The notes beneath the pieces were generated by a model. The model did no database searches. It was not told where the DNA came from and saw only the letters and a list, made by a program, of their open reading frames with translations. A DNA stretch of 7,089 nt from Candidatus Gastranaerophilales bacterium (GTDB lineage: Bacteria; Cyanobacteriota; Vampirovibrionia; Gastranaerophilales; Gastranaerophilaceae). The position numbers and the translations under genes are program-made. Where the stretch lies: the NCBI GenBank assembly GCA_947632315.1, contig CANROV010000099.1, forward strand, positions 1-7,089, given 5' to 3'. Shown here piece after piece: positions 1 to 4,753 of the stretch (position 1 is its first letter; each line of letters begins with the position of its first letter).

Positions 1-500
1 TCGCCTTCGTATTTAATACCTTTGCCTTTATAAACTTCAGGCGGTCTCTTGCTTCTTATTAATGCTGCAATATCACCTACTGCCTGCTTATTAGCACCTG
101 AAATTGTTATTTTTGTGTTCTGGTCAACGGCTATTTTTATTCCTTCAGGAGCAGGAATATCAATAGGATGTGAATATCCTAAAGCTAAGTTTAATGTGTT
201 GCCCTGCATTTGTGCACGGTAACCGACACCAACTATTTCTAACTTCTTCGTAAACCCTGTTTTAACACCGTTTACTACATTAGCTACCAATGTTCTTGAT
301 AAGCCATGTAATGAACGTGATTTTCTGTCTTCATTTACTCTTGTTAAAACTATTTTATTATCAACTTTTTCAAGTTTTATTTCAGAACGAATTTCAACTG
401 ACTCGGTTCCTAACGGCCCCTTTGCAGTAACCACTTGTCCTTCAACTTTTACCTCAACACCATCAGGTATTATAACGGGTAATTTACCTATACGTGACAT
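1..500 (-). CDS. rplF: 50S ribosomal protein L6 (uL6), 3' end outside window
   Basis: L6 lies near the GTPase-associated centre and the sarcin-ricin loop of 50S. The frame opens with ATG at 500 as MSRIGKLPVIIPDGVEV, the family start. It continues through GPLGT (28–32), RSLHGLSRTLVANVVNGV (62–79), the second domain with KLEIVGVGYRAQMQGNTLNLALGYSHP (86–112) and the signature RSKRPPEVYKGKGIKY (149–164). 166 complete codons are visible without a stop; about a dozen or more C-terminal residues lie outside the window. Shine-Dalgarno GGAGA precedes the ATG. The 46-nt gap after rpsH holds nothing else recognisable. Confidence 0.97.
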   Translation of the reverse strand, partial: MSRIGKLPVIIPDGVEVKVEGQVVTAKGPLGTESVEIRSEIKLEKVDNKIVLTRVNEDRKSRSLHGLSRTLVANVVNGVKTGFTKKLEIVGVGYRAQMQGNTLNLALGYSHPIDIPAPEGIKIAVDQNTKITISGANKQAVGDIAALIRSKRPPEVYKGKGIKYEG

Positions 501-546
501 TTTCTTTATCTCCAATTTTAATTATTTACTTATTTAATGAATTCAA

Positions 547-948
547 TTACCAAACATAGCAAAGAATTTCACCGCCGACATTTTCTTTCTTAGCTTTTCT
601 GTCGGTTAATAAACCTTTACTTGTTGATAAAATAGCTATACCCATTCCGCCTAAAACTTGAGGTATATCTTTTGCTTTGCAATAATTTCTTAAACCGGGT
701 CTTGAAACTCTTCTTAAATTTGAAATTACCGGTTTTGACTTTTCATCATACTTTAAAGTAATTTTTAATGTTTTAAAGCATGTACCTTCTTTTTCAATTA
801 CGGCATAATCTTCTACATAACCTTCATTTTTTAACAATTTCGCCAATTCAGCTTTTAAGTTAGAACTTGGCATATCTACTTCGGTTAATGATGCCATATT
901 TGCATTTCTTATTCTTGTTAGCATATCTGCTATAGGATCTGTGTTCAT
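547..948 (-). CDS. rpsH: 30S ribosomal protein S8 (uS8)
   Basis: S8 binds helix 21 of 16S rRNA early in 30S assembly, and in E. coli represses its own spc operon by binding the mRNA at the start of rplE. The 133-residue protein has DPIADMLTRIRNAN (4–17), the central RRVSRPGLRNY (79–89), and the conserved RNA-binding C-terminal half: VLGGMGIAILSTSKGLLTDRKA (98–119) and VGGEILCYVW (124–133). Length is normal. Shine-Dalgarno AAAGGA is about 9 nt before the ATG. It follows the 354-nt repeat-bearing spacer, so its translation cannot be directly coupled to rpsN. Confidence 0.98.
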   Translation of the reverse strand: MNTDPIADMLTRIRNANMASLTEVDMPSSNLKAELAKLLKNEGYVEDYAVIEKEGTCFKTLKITLKYDEKSKPVISNLRRVSRPGLRNYCKAKDIPQVLGGMGIAILSTSKGLLTDRKAKKENVGGEILCYVW

Positions 949-1030
949 TTTTTATTTTCCTTTACTTTTTACTACTTACTGAAATTTATTCGGCAGTATA
1001 GAAAAGCTTTTGGTGCAGCGGCGGCTTTCA

Positions 1031-1081
1031 AGTCGAACTAACTTATTATATTCAAGCCCAACTTTAATCCGGTCGCTGCCG
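1031..1081. repeat. Degenerate partial copy of the 110-bp repeat
   Basis: Aligned without gaps to 1141–1190, this stretch matches at 40 of 50 positions, with the block ACTTATTATA fully kept and GGTCGCTGCC for GGCCGCTGCC. Only the second half of the unit is present; the palindrome half is missing. It looks like the oldest piece of the array, at the rpsH side. Confidence 0.8.
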
Positions 1082-1191
1082 GTCTTGAAATTCCTTTTCG
1101 CTCAAGCCTGTCGTTCGTTCGGTCGTAGCAACGACCTTATATTTGGACTTACTTATTATATTTGAGCCAAACTTTGACCCGGCCGCTGCCC
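1082..1191. repeat. 110-bp tandem repeat, middle copy
   Basis: Adjacent head-to-tail copy of 1192–1301. The palindrome here is GGTCGT-AGCA-ACGACC (1121–1136). The GC-rich end reads GCTGCCC and lacks the outer G of the hairpin seen in the flanking copies. On the minus strand it contains TATAAT at 1160–1155, without a convincing −35 partner. Confidence 0.95.
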
Positions 1192-1301
1192 GTCTTGAAA
1201 TTCCTTTTCGCTCAAGCCTGTCGTTCGTTCGGTCGTAGCGACGACCTTATATTTGGACTTACTTATTATATTTGAGCCAAACTTTGACCCGGCCGCTGCC
1301 G
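1192..1301. repeat. 110-bp tandem repeat, copy next to rpsN
   Basis: This copy matches 1082–1191 at 108 of 110 positions. The differences are at 1240 (G instead of A) and 1301 (G instead of C). It holds the palindrome GGTCGT-AGCG-ACGACC (1231–1246), a 5-bp inverted repeat CTTGA/TCAAG, two TTATATTTG sub-repeats 19 bp apart, and a GC-rich end that together with 1302 forms CCGGC-CGCT-GCCGG (1289–1302). It reaches to within two bases of the rpsN stop codon. 110 is not a multiple of three, so the unit cannot keep a reading frame across copies. Confidence 0.95.
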
Positions 1302-1302
1302 G

Positions 1303-1509
1303 CTACCAACTTGCTTTAACTACACCGGGCAATAAACCTTGATGAGCCATTTTTCTTAAGCATATTCTGCAAATACCGAAATCTCTGTGGAACCCGTGAG
1401 GACGTCCGCAGATTGAACATCTGTTATGAAGTCTTACTTTTGGATATTTGCCTTTTGCTGCTAATGCTTCTCTTTTCAGCTCTTTATCTATCATTGATTT
1501 TTTAGCCAC
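1303..1509 (-). CDS. rpsN: 30S ribosomal protein S14, zinc-binding type (uS14)
   Basis: S14 is a late-binding protein of the 30S head near S3, S10 and S19. This is the short zinc-ribbon form (often called rpsZ or type Z): cysteines C31, C34, C47 and C50 make two CxxC pairs in CSICGRPHGFHR…GICRIC, and the protein ends in the invariant PGVVKASW. It has 68 residues against 61 in the common short form. The extra seven lie in the basic N-terminal arm (IDKELKREALAAKGKYPK, 7–24). The start is GTG, chosen because MAKKSMI is the family start and AAGGAG lies just upstream. The stop codon is followed after two bases by the 110-bp tandem repeat. Confidence 0.97.
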   Translation of the reverse strand: MAKKSMIDKELKREALAAKGKYPKVRLHNRCSICGRPHGFHRDFGICRICLRKMAHQGLLPGVVKASW

Positions 1510-1523
1510 GTGATTACTCCTTT

Positions 1524-2075
1524 TTATTTCTTGAATGGCATACCAAGCGCTCTTAATAAAGCTCTTGCTTCTTCATCCGTATTTGCTGTCGTTATTATTG
1601 AAATATTCATTCCGTGAACCGCATCTAATTCATCGAATGATATTTCAGGAAACAATGATTGTTCTTTTAATCCTAATGTATAGTTTCCTCTTCCGTCAAA
1701 ACTCTTTGTGCTTACACCTCTAAAGTCACGTATTCTTGGAAGTACAACACATATAAGTTTTTGTAAGAAATCATACATCCTTTCACCTCTAAGTGTAACC
1801 ATAGCACCAACAGGCATGCCTTCTCTTAATTTAAAAGCAGCTATTGATTTTTTTGCTTTGGTCGATAATGCTTTTTGACCTGCAATCTTTGTTAATTGAT
1901 TTACAATTGCTTCCGCTAACTTAGAGTTATGACAAGCTTCACCAACTCCCATATTTAATACAATCTTGTCTAATTTTGGAATTTGGTGAATATTTTCATA
2001 TTTAAATTCATCTTGAAGTGCTTTTTTTACTTCTTCATTGTACTTATCTTTTAAATTTCTCGTTAATACTGTCAT
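1524..2075 (-). CDS. rplE: 50S ribosomal protein L5 (uL5)
   Basis: L5 binds 5S rRNA, belongs to the central protuberance and contacts P-site tRNA. The 183-residue protein carries the family motifs KIVLNMGVGEA (37–47), TKAKKSIAAFKLREGMPVGAMVTLRG (72–97), the DFRGVSTKSFDGRGNYTLGLKEQ block (117–139), EISFDELDAVHGMNISI (144–160) and the C-terminal TDEEARALLRALGMPF (166–181). Length is normal. Shine-Dalgarno AAAGGA precedes the ATG by 7 nt. It is the first gene after the 230-nt spacer and is separated from rpsN by only 14 nt. Confidence 0.98.
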   Translation of the reverse strand: MTVLTRNLKDKYNEEVKKALQDEFKYENIHQIPKLDKIVLNMGVGEACHNSKLAEAIVNQLTKIAGQKALSTKAKKSIAAFKLREGMPVGAMVTLRGERMYDFLQKLICVVLPRIRDFRGVSTKSFDGRGNYTLGLKEQSLFPEISFDELDAVHGMNISIITTANTDEEARALLRALGMPFKK

Positions 2076-2096
2076 TTCTCTATCCTTTCGTAGAAT

Positions 2097-2115
2097 GCAT
2101 TTCCTCTCGAAATGC
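2097..2115 (-). promoter_or_regulatory. Hairpin just upstream of the rplE ribosome-binding site
   Basis: In the transcript this reads GCATTTC-GAGAG-GAAATGC, a perfect 7-bp stem with a 5-nt loop. It ends 9 nt before the rplE Shine-Dalgarno (AAAGGA, about 2083–2088). No T-run follows, so it is not an intrinsic terminator. Its position matches where S8 represses spc translation in E. coli, but I could not show that it resembles the S8 site of 16S rRNA. The inverted repeat is a direct observation; the regulatory role is inference. Confidence 0.45.
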
Positions 2116-2232
2116 CCATACTTAATTTTAATTTATATTACTTTTCTGATTTTGCTGTATTAGGGCTTATGATTCGCTTTTTTATTGTCTTTCATTCAGC
2201 AATTCTTTACTTTGGTTTAGTATAGTACCACA

Positions 2233-2296
2233 TCCATTTTGGTTTACTTATTTATATTAAAACCAACATGAAATCGCTCAGCCTGAACCTTTTCGC
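2233..2296. repeat. Degenerate segment related to the 110-bp repeat
   Basis: Read on the plus strand, this stretch has blocks in the same order as the 110-bp repeat: TTTGG-TTTACTTATTTATATT-CCAAC, then TGAAAT directly joined to CGCTCAGCCTG. The repeat reads TTTGG-CTTACTTATTATATT-CCAAAC, then TGAAAT, seven extra bases, and CGCTCAAGCCTG. A second match, CCTTTTCGC (2288–2296), occurs in the repeat at 1093–1101. The GC-rich hairpins of the repeat are missing. Part of the similarity is low-complexity AT sequence; the block order and the GC-containing block are what make the relation likely. Confidence 0.5.
2239..2266 (-). repeat. Inverted repeat with a competing partner
   Basis: TTGGTTT (2239–2245) and AAACCAA (2260–2266) form a 7-bp perfect inverted repeat around a 14-nt AT-rich loop. 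A second TTGGTTT at 2212–2218 could pair with the same AAACCAA instead, so two mutually exclusive stems are possible in the transcript. The stems are AT-rich and weak. Confidence 0.4.
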
Positions 2297-2305
2297 AAAA
2301 TTCCG

Positions 2306-2644
2306 CTAATCTAATTTTTCTCCGCATTTTTTACAAACACGAACTTTTTTATTATTAACAACATCATACTTGATTCTTGTTGCTTTTTCACAAGAAGGAC
2401 AATAAAGCATTACTTTTGATGAATCCATAGCAGCTTCAGTTTTAATTAAACCGCCTTGATTCCCGCCTTGCGCTTTTTGTGCTTTTGTTACTATATTTGC
2501 ACCTTCAACAATAACTTTGTTTTCTGAAGTAATAACTTTTTTTATTGAGCTTACTTTGCCTTTATCTTTTCCGGAAGTTATTACAACTTTATCTCCGCTT
2601 TTAACGTGTATCGGGTGTTTTTCTACTGTTTTCTTATTTCTCAT
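2306..2644 (-). CDS. rplX: 50S ribosomal protein L24 (uL24), zinc-ribbon form
   Basis: L24 is an assembly initiator that binds the 5' region of 23S rRNA and lies near the tunnel exit. The N-terminal KOW/SH3-like domain is clear (VKSGDKVVITSGKDKGKVSSIKKV, 14–37), followed by VIVEGANIVTKAQK (44–57). The C-terminus has two CxxC pairs, C82/C85 and C104/C107, with the pattern YCPSC…VCKKCGEKLD, which should bind one zinc ion; this ribbon is found in many but not all bacterial L24 proteins. The 112-residue length is usual. Shine-Dalgarno AGGAG is in the 10-nt gap after rplN. Unlike its neighbours it is followed by a 230-nt spacer. Confidence 0.97.
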   Translation of the reverse strand: MRNKKTVEKHPIHVKSGDKVVITSGKDKGKVSSIKKVITSENKVIVEGANIVTKAQKAQGGNQGGLIKTEAAMDSSKVMLYCPSCEKATRIKYDVVNNKKVRVCKKCGEKLD

Positions 2645-2654
2645 CGTTGGTCTC

Positions 2655-3023
2655 CTAAATTACTTCCGGAGCTAAAGATATAATCTTCATAAAGTTTTTA
2701 TCTCTTAACTCTCTGGCAACCGGTCCAAATACACGAGTACCTCTTGGGTTACCATCTTTATTGATAATTACTGCTGCATTTTCATCAAATCTGATTACAC
2801 TACCGTCTGCACGTTTAATGTCAGCCTTTGTTCTAACAACAACAGCTTTTACAACTTCAGATTTCTTTACCGTCATTCCGGGAGCCGCATCCTTAACTGC
2901 AGCAACTATAACATCTCCTACATGTGCATATTTTTTGTTTGAACTACCCATTACTCGGATACATAACAACTCTTTAGCACCTGTATTATCTGCTACTTGT
3001 AATCTTGTCTCTTGCTGTATCAT
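2655..3023 (-). CDS. rplN: 50S ribosomal protein L14 (uL14)
   Basis: L14 lies on the intersubunit face of 50S, bridges to 16S rRNA, and is the docking site of the silencing factor RsfS in other bacteria. The protein is exactly 122 residues, the canonical length. Family motifs are MIQQETRLQVADNTGAKE (1–18), IRVMGSS (22–28), VGDVIVAAVKDA (35–46), FDENAAVIIN (79–88) and GTRVFGPVARELRDKNFMKIISLAPEVI (95–122). Shine-Dalgarno AAAGGA lies in the 27-nt gap after rpsQ. This is conventionally the first gene of the spc operon, but no promoter is visible in so short a gap, so S10 and spc genes are probably co-transcribed here. Confidence 0.98.
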   Translation of the reverse strand: MIQQETRLQVADNTGAKELLCIRVMGSSNKKYAHVGDVIVAAVKDAAPGMTVKKSEVVKAVVVRTKADIKRADGSVIRFDENAAVIINKDGNPRGTRVFGPVARELRDKNFMKIISLAPEVI

Positions 3024-3050
3024 CTTATTTCATCCTTTGAAATTACTTAA

Positions 3051-3296
3051 TTATTTTACTTTTTCTACAATCTCAGAAACAACCCAGCGTTTGCCGCCTG
3101 AAATTGGTTTTGATTCAACTATTCTTACAATATCTCCTTCAGAACATTGATTTTGTTCGTCATGAGCTTTGTAATTCTTTGTTGATTCAATAATCTTCTT
3201 ATATTTAGGATGTTGATTATATGAAGCAACTTTAACAACAGCTGTCTTTTCCATTTTGTTACTTACTACAACACCTTGCTTTTCTTTCTTAGGCAT
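3051..3296 (-). CDS. rpsQ: 30S ribosomal protein S17 (uS17)
   Basis: S17 is a primary 16S rRNA binder of the 30S body with an OB fold. The 81-residue protein has GVVVSNKMEKTAVVKV (8–23), HPKYKKII (29–36), the segment YKAHDEQNQC (42–51) and a GD-x-VRI-ES-PIS--KRWVV pattern (54–73). Length is typical. YKAHDE-NQC is a form I associate with cyanobacterial and plastid S17; most other bacteria have a different variant of this loop. It begins 2 nt after rpmC, with AGAGGT just upstream. Confidence 0.97.
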   Translation of the reverse strand: MPKKEKQGVVVSNKMEKTAVVKVASYNQHPKYKKIIESTKNYKAHDEQNQCSEGDIVRIVESKPISGGKRWVVSEIVEKVK

Positions 3297-3298
3297 TT

Positions 3299-3514
3299 TT
3301 ATTTAACCTCTTTTTTTTGATTAATTACTGTTTTAACTCTTGCAATCGATTTTCTAAGCTCCTTCAATTGAGAATTAGCTTTACCTAAATCAGTAGCATT
3401 TTCGTATTTGTTTGTGTATTTTTTGAATCTTATATCAAATAATTGTTTTTTAAAATCAACAACCATTTCATTAAGTTCATTAACTGATTTCTCACGTATT
3501 TCTTCAATTTTCAT
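3299..3514 (-). CDS. rpmC: 50S ribosomal protein L29 (uL29)
   Basis: L29 is a small two-helix protein near the tunnel exit beside L23. The 71-residue protein shows the family pattern: an N-terminal helix (EIREKSVNELNEMVVDFKKQLFDIRF, 5–30), a turn, and a second helix ending in LKELRKSIARVKTVI (50–64). Length is within the usual 60–75. It starts 2 nt after the rplP stop, with AGGTGA at the end of rplP as its ribosome-binding site, so the pair is probably translated in a coupled way. Confidence 0.95.
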   Translation of the reverse strand: MKIEEIREKSVNELNEMVVDFKKQLFDIRFKKYTNKYENATDLGKANSQLKELRKSIARVKTVINQKKEVK

Positions 3515-3516
3515 AG

Positions 3517-3930
3517 TTACTCACCTGTTTTCTCAACAATTTTTGTTCTAATAGGAAGTTTCTGAGCAGCTAATTCAAGCGCACGAACAGCAACATCTCT
3601 TTGAGGATAATCTAATTCAAAAAGAATTCTGCCCGGTTTTACAACAGCTACCCAGTATTCAGGGTTGCCTTTGCCTTTTCCCATACGAGTTTCAGCAGGT
3701 TTCGCTGTTATAGGCTTATCCGGGAAAATCTTTATCCAAACATTACCGCCTCTTTTTATATCACGAGTCATTGCTCTTCTTGCTGCTTCAATTTGTCTTG
3801 ATGTTATCCAAGCAGGATCCTGAGCCTGAAGTCCGTATGAACCAAGTTCAAGTTGAGTTCCGCGCGTTTCATGACCCTTCATTCTGCCTTTCATCATTTT
3901 ACGATATTTAGTTTTCTTGGGCATTAACAT
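3517..3930 (-). CDS. rplP: 50S ribosomal protein L16 (uL16)
   Basis: L16 is a late-assembling 50S protein that positions the A-site tRNA elbow near the peptidyl-transferase centre. Family motifs are present throughout: MLMPKKTKYRK at the start, WITSRQIEAARRAMTR (41–56), WIKIFPDKPIT (65–75), ETRMGKGKGNPEYWVAVVKPG (80–100) and LAAQKLPI (120–127). The 137-residue length is normal. The first ATG was chosen over the second (two codons later) because MLMPK is the usual family start and AGGAG lies 13 nt upstream. The 28-nt gap after rpsC contains nothing else. Confidence 0.97.
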   Translation of the reverse strand: MLMPKKTKYRKMMKGRMKGHETRGTQLELGSYGLQAQDPAWITSRQIEAARRAMTRDIKRGGNVWIKIFPDKPITAKPAETRMGKGKGNPEYWVAVVKPGRILFELDYPQRDVAVRALELAAQKLPIRTKIVEKTGE

Positions 3931-3958
3931 AATTGTTTTTTCGCTCCTAATTTAATGT

Positions 3959-4741
3959 TTACTCATTTACTACATCAGCAGCTTCTGATTCAGTTTCTGT
4001 TTGTACCTCTTTAGCCTGTGCCGATGATTTTTTCTTTCTTCTGCCGCCAACCGGTTTTTCATCAAAATTGTTTGCGCCGGCTTTCTTTGCTTTGATGTTT
4101 TGATCTGCCATTTCTCCGGGCATTAGATTCCCTTTGAATATCCAAACTTTAACACCAATTTTTCCCATTATAGTATCAGCTTCCGCAAAACCGTAATCTA
4201 CGTTTGCTCTTAAGGTTTGAAGCGGAATTCTGCCTTCTTTTGCCCATTCACTACGTGCAATTTCAGCACCGCCTAATCTCCCTGATACCATTACTTTTAT
4301 ACCTTGAGCGCCACCACGCATTGCTCTTTGCATTACTTGCTTCATCGCTCTTCTGAATGCTATACGTTTTTCTAATTGAAGTGCTATCGATTCAGCTGCT
4401 AATTGTGAATCTATATCAACTCTTGCAACTTCAACTACGTCAATTGTAACCGTCTTATTTATTAATTTTGCAACTGCAGCTCTTAATTCATCAATTCCTT
4501 GACCGCCTCTGCCGACTACAACACCGGGCTTCGCTGTTACTACTGTTACAGTAACATTCTGCGCTTTTCTTGCTATTAATATCCTTGATATACCGGCTGC
4601 ATATAGCTTTTTCTTTACAAATTTTCTGATTTTAGCATCTTCCGCCAAAAACTCAGGATAGTCTTTCTTTGCGAACCAAGTGCTAAACCAGGGTTGTATT
4701 ATTCCTACTCTAAATCCGGTCGGATGTGTTTTTTGTCCCAT
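3959..4741 (-). CDS. rpsC: 30S ribosomal protein S3 (uS3)
   Basis: S3 lies at the mRNA entry channel of the 30S head and, with S4 and S5, takes part in mRNA unwinding. The protein starts with the invariant MGQK(T/I)HP. A type-2 KH domain covers about 39–110 with the GXXG loop GRGG (77–80), and the C-terminal S3 domain runs to about 210 (MVSGRLGGAEIARSEW, 151–166; GVKVWIFKG, 196–204). At 260 residues it is longer than many bacterial S3 proteins (about 210–240). The extra length is a low-complexity tail from about 211 with a basic patch GGRRKKKSS (232–240) followed by an acidic end. Shine-Dalgarno GAAGG is in the 12-nt gap after rplV. VVEVARVD (102–109) resembles cyanobacterial-lineage S3. Confidence 0.97.
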   Translation of the reverse strand: MGQKTHPTGFRVGIIQPWFSTWFAKKDYPEFLAEDAKIRKFVKKKLYAAGISRILIARKAQNVTVTVVTAKPGVVVGRGGQGIDELRAAVAKLINKTVTIDVVEVARVDIDSQLAAESIALQLEKRIAFRRAMKQVMQRAMRGGAQGIKVMVSGRLGGAEIARSEWAKEGRIPLQTLRANVDYGFAEADTIMGKIGVKVWIFKGNLMPGEMADQNIKAKKAGANNFDEKPVGGRRKKKSSAQAKEVQTETESEAADVVNE

Positions 4742-4753
4742 ATCTTTACCTTC

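Larger units (their letters stand above)
949..1302 (-). other. rpsN–rpsH spacer (354 nt), mostly tandem repeat
   Basis: This is the longest non-coding stretch of the window and lies inside an operon. About 270 of its bases (1031–1301) are the 110-bp tandem repeat and its degenerate third piece. The remainder (949–1030) holds AAAAGCTTTT (1002–1011), a GC-rich GCAGCGGCGGC (1015–1025) and the rpsH ribosome-binding site AAAGGA. No gene, tRNA-like fold or intrinsic terminator was recognised. The repeat unit is 46% G+C (51 of 110 bases, counted by hand), higher than the AT-rich surroundings look. Confidence 0.8.
2076..2305 (-). other. rplX–rplE spacer (230 nt), no recognisable gene
   Basis: In an operon otherwise packed with gaps of 2–46 nt this spacer is unusually long. 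I find no family-level gene in it; open frames are at most 11 codons. It contains an inverted repeat next to the rplE ribosome-binding site, two TTTGGTTTA direct repeats (2211–2219, 2238–2246), an inverted repeat at 2239–2266, and a segment resembling the 110-bp repeat of the other enlarged spacer. No intrinsic terminator (hairpin plus T-run) is seen, which is compatible with read-through into rplE. In E. coli this is the junction where S8 represses the spc mRNA. Confidence 0.7.

Noticed and set aside
995..1032. Minus-strand promoter with TATACT upstream of rpsH
   Set aside because: The nearest −35-like TTGAAA is 25 nt away, too far for a normal spacer.
1002..1136. Intrinsic terminator in the rpsN–rpsH spacer
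   Set aside because: Palindromes exist (AAAAGCTTTT, GGTCGT/ACGACC) but none is followed by a T-run on the coding strand.
1174..1202. Plus-strand promoter starting with TTGACC in the repeat
   Set aside because: The −10 position 17 nt downstream reads GAAATT, a poor match, and there is no plus-strand gene to serve.
1031..1301. CRISPR array
   Set aside because: There are only two full copies of a 110-bp unit, directly abutting with no unique spacers between short repeats.
1082..1301. Coding sequence across the tandem repeat
   Set aside because: The 110-bp period is not a multiple of three, stops occur in each copy, and no long frame exists on either strand.
2761..3150. Plus-strand open frame of 129 codons
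   Set aside because: It lies opposite rplN and rpsQ, which are unmistakable. The translation is a hydrophobic, Ser/Leu/Thr-rich product typical of an antisense shadow.
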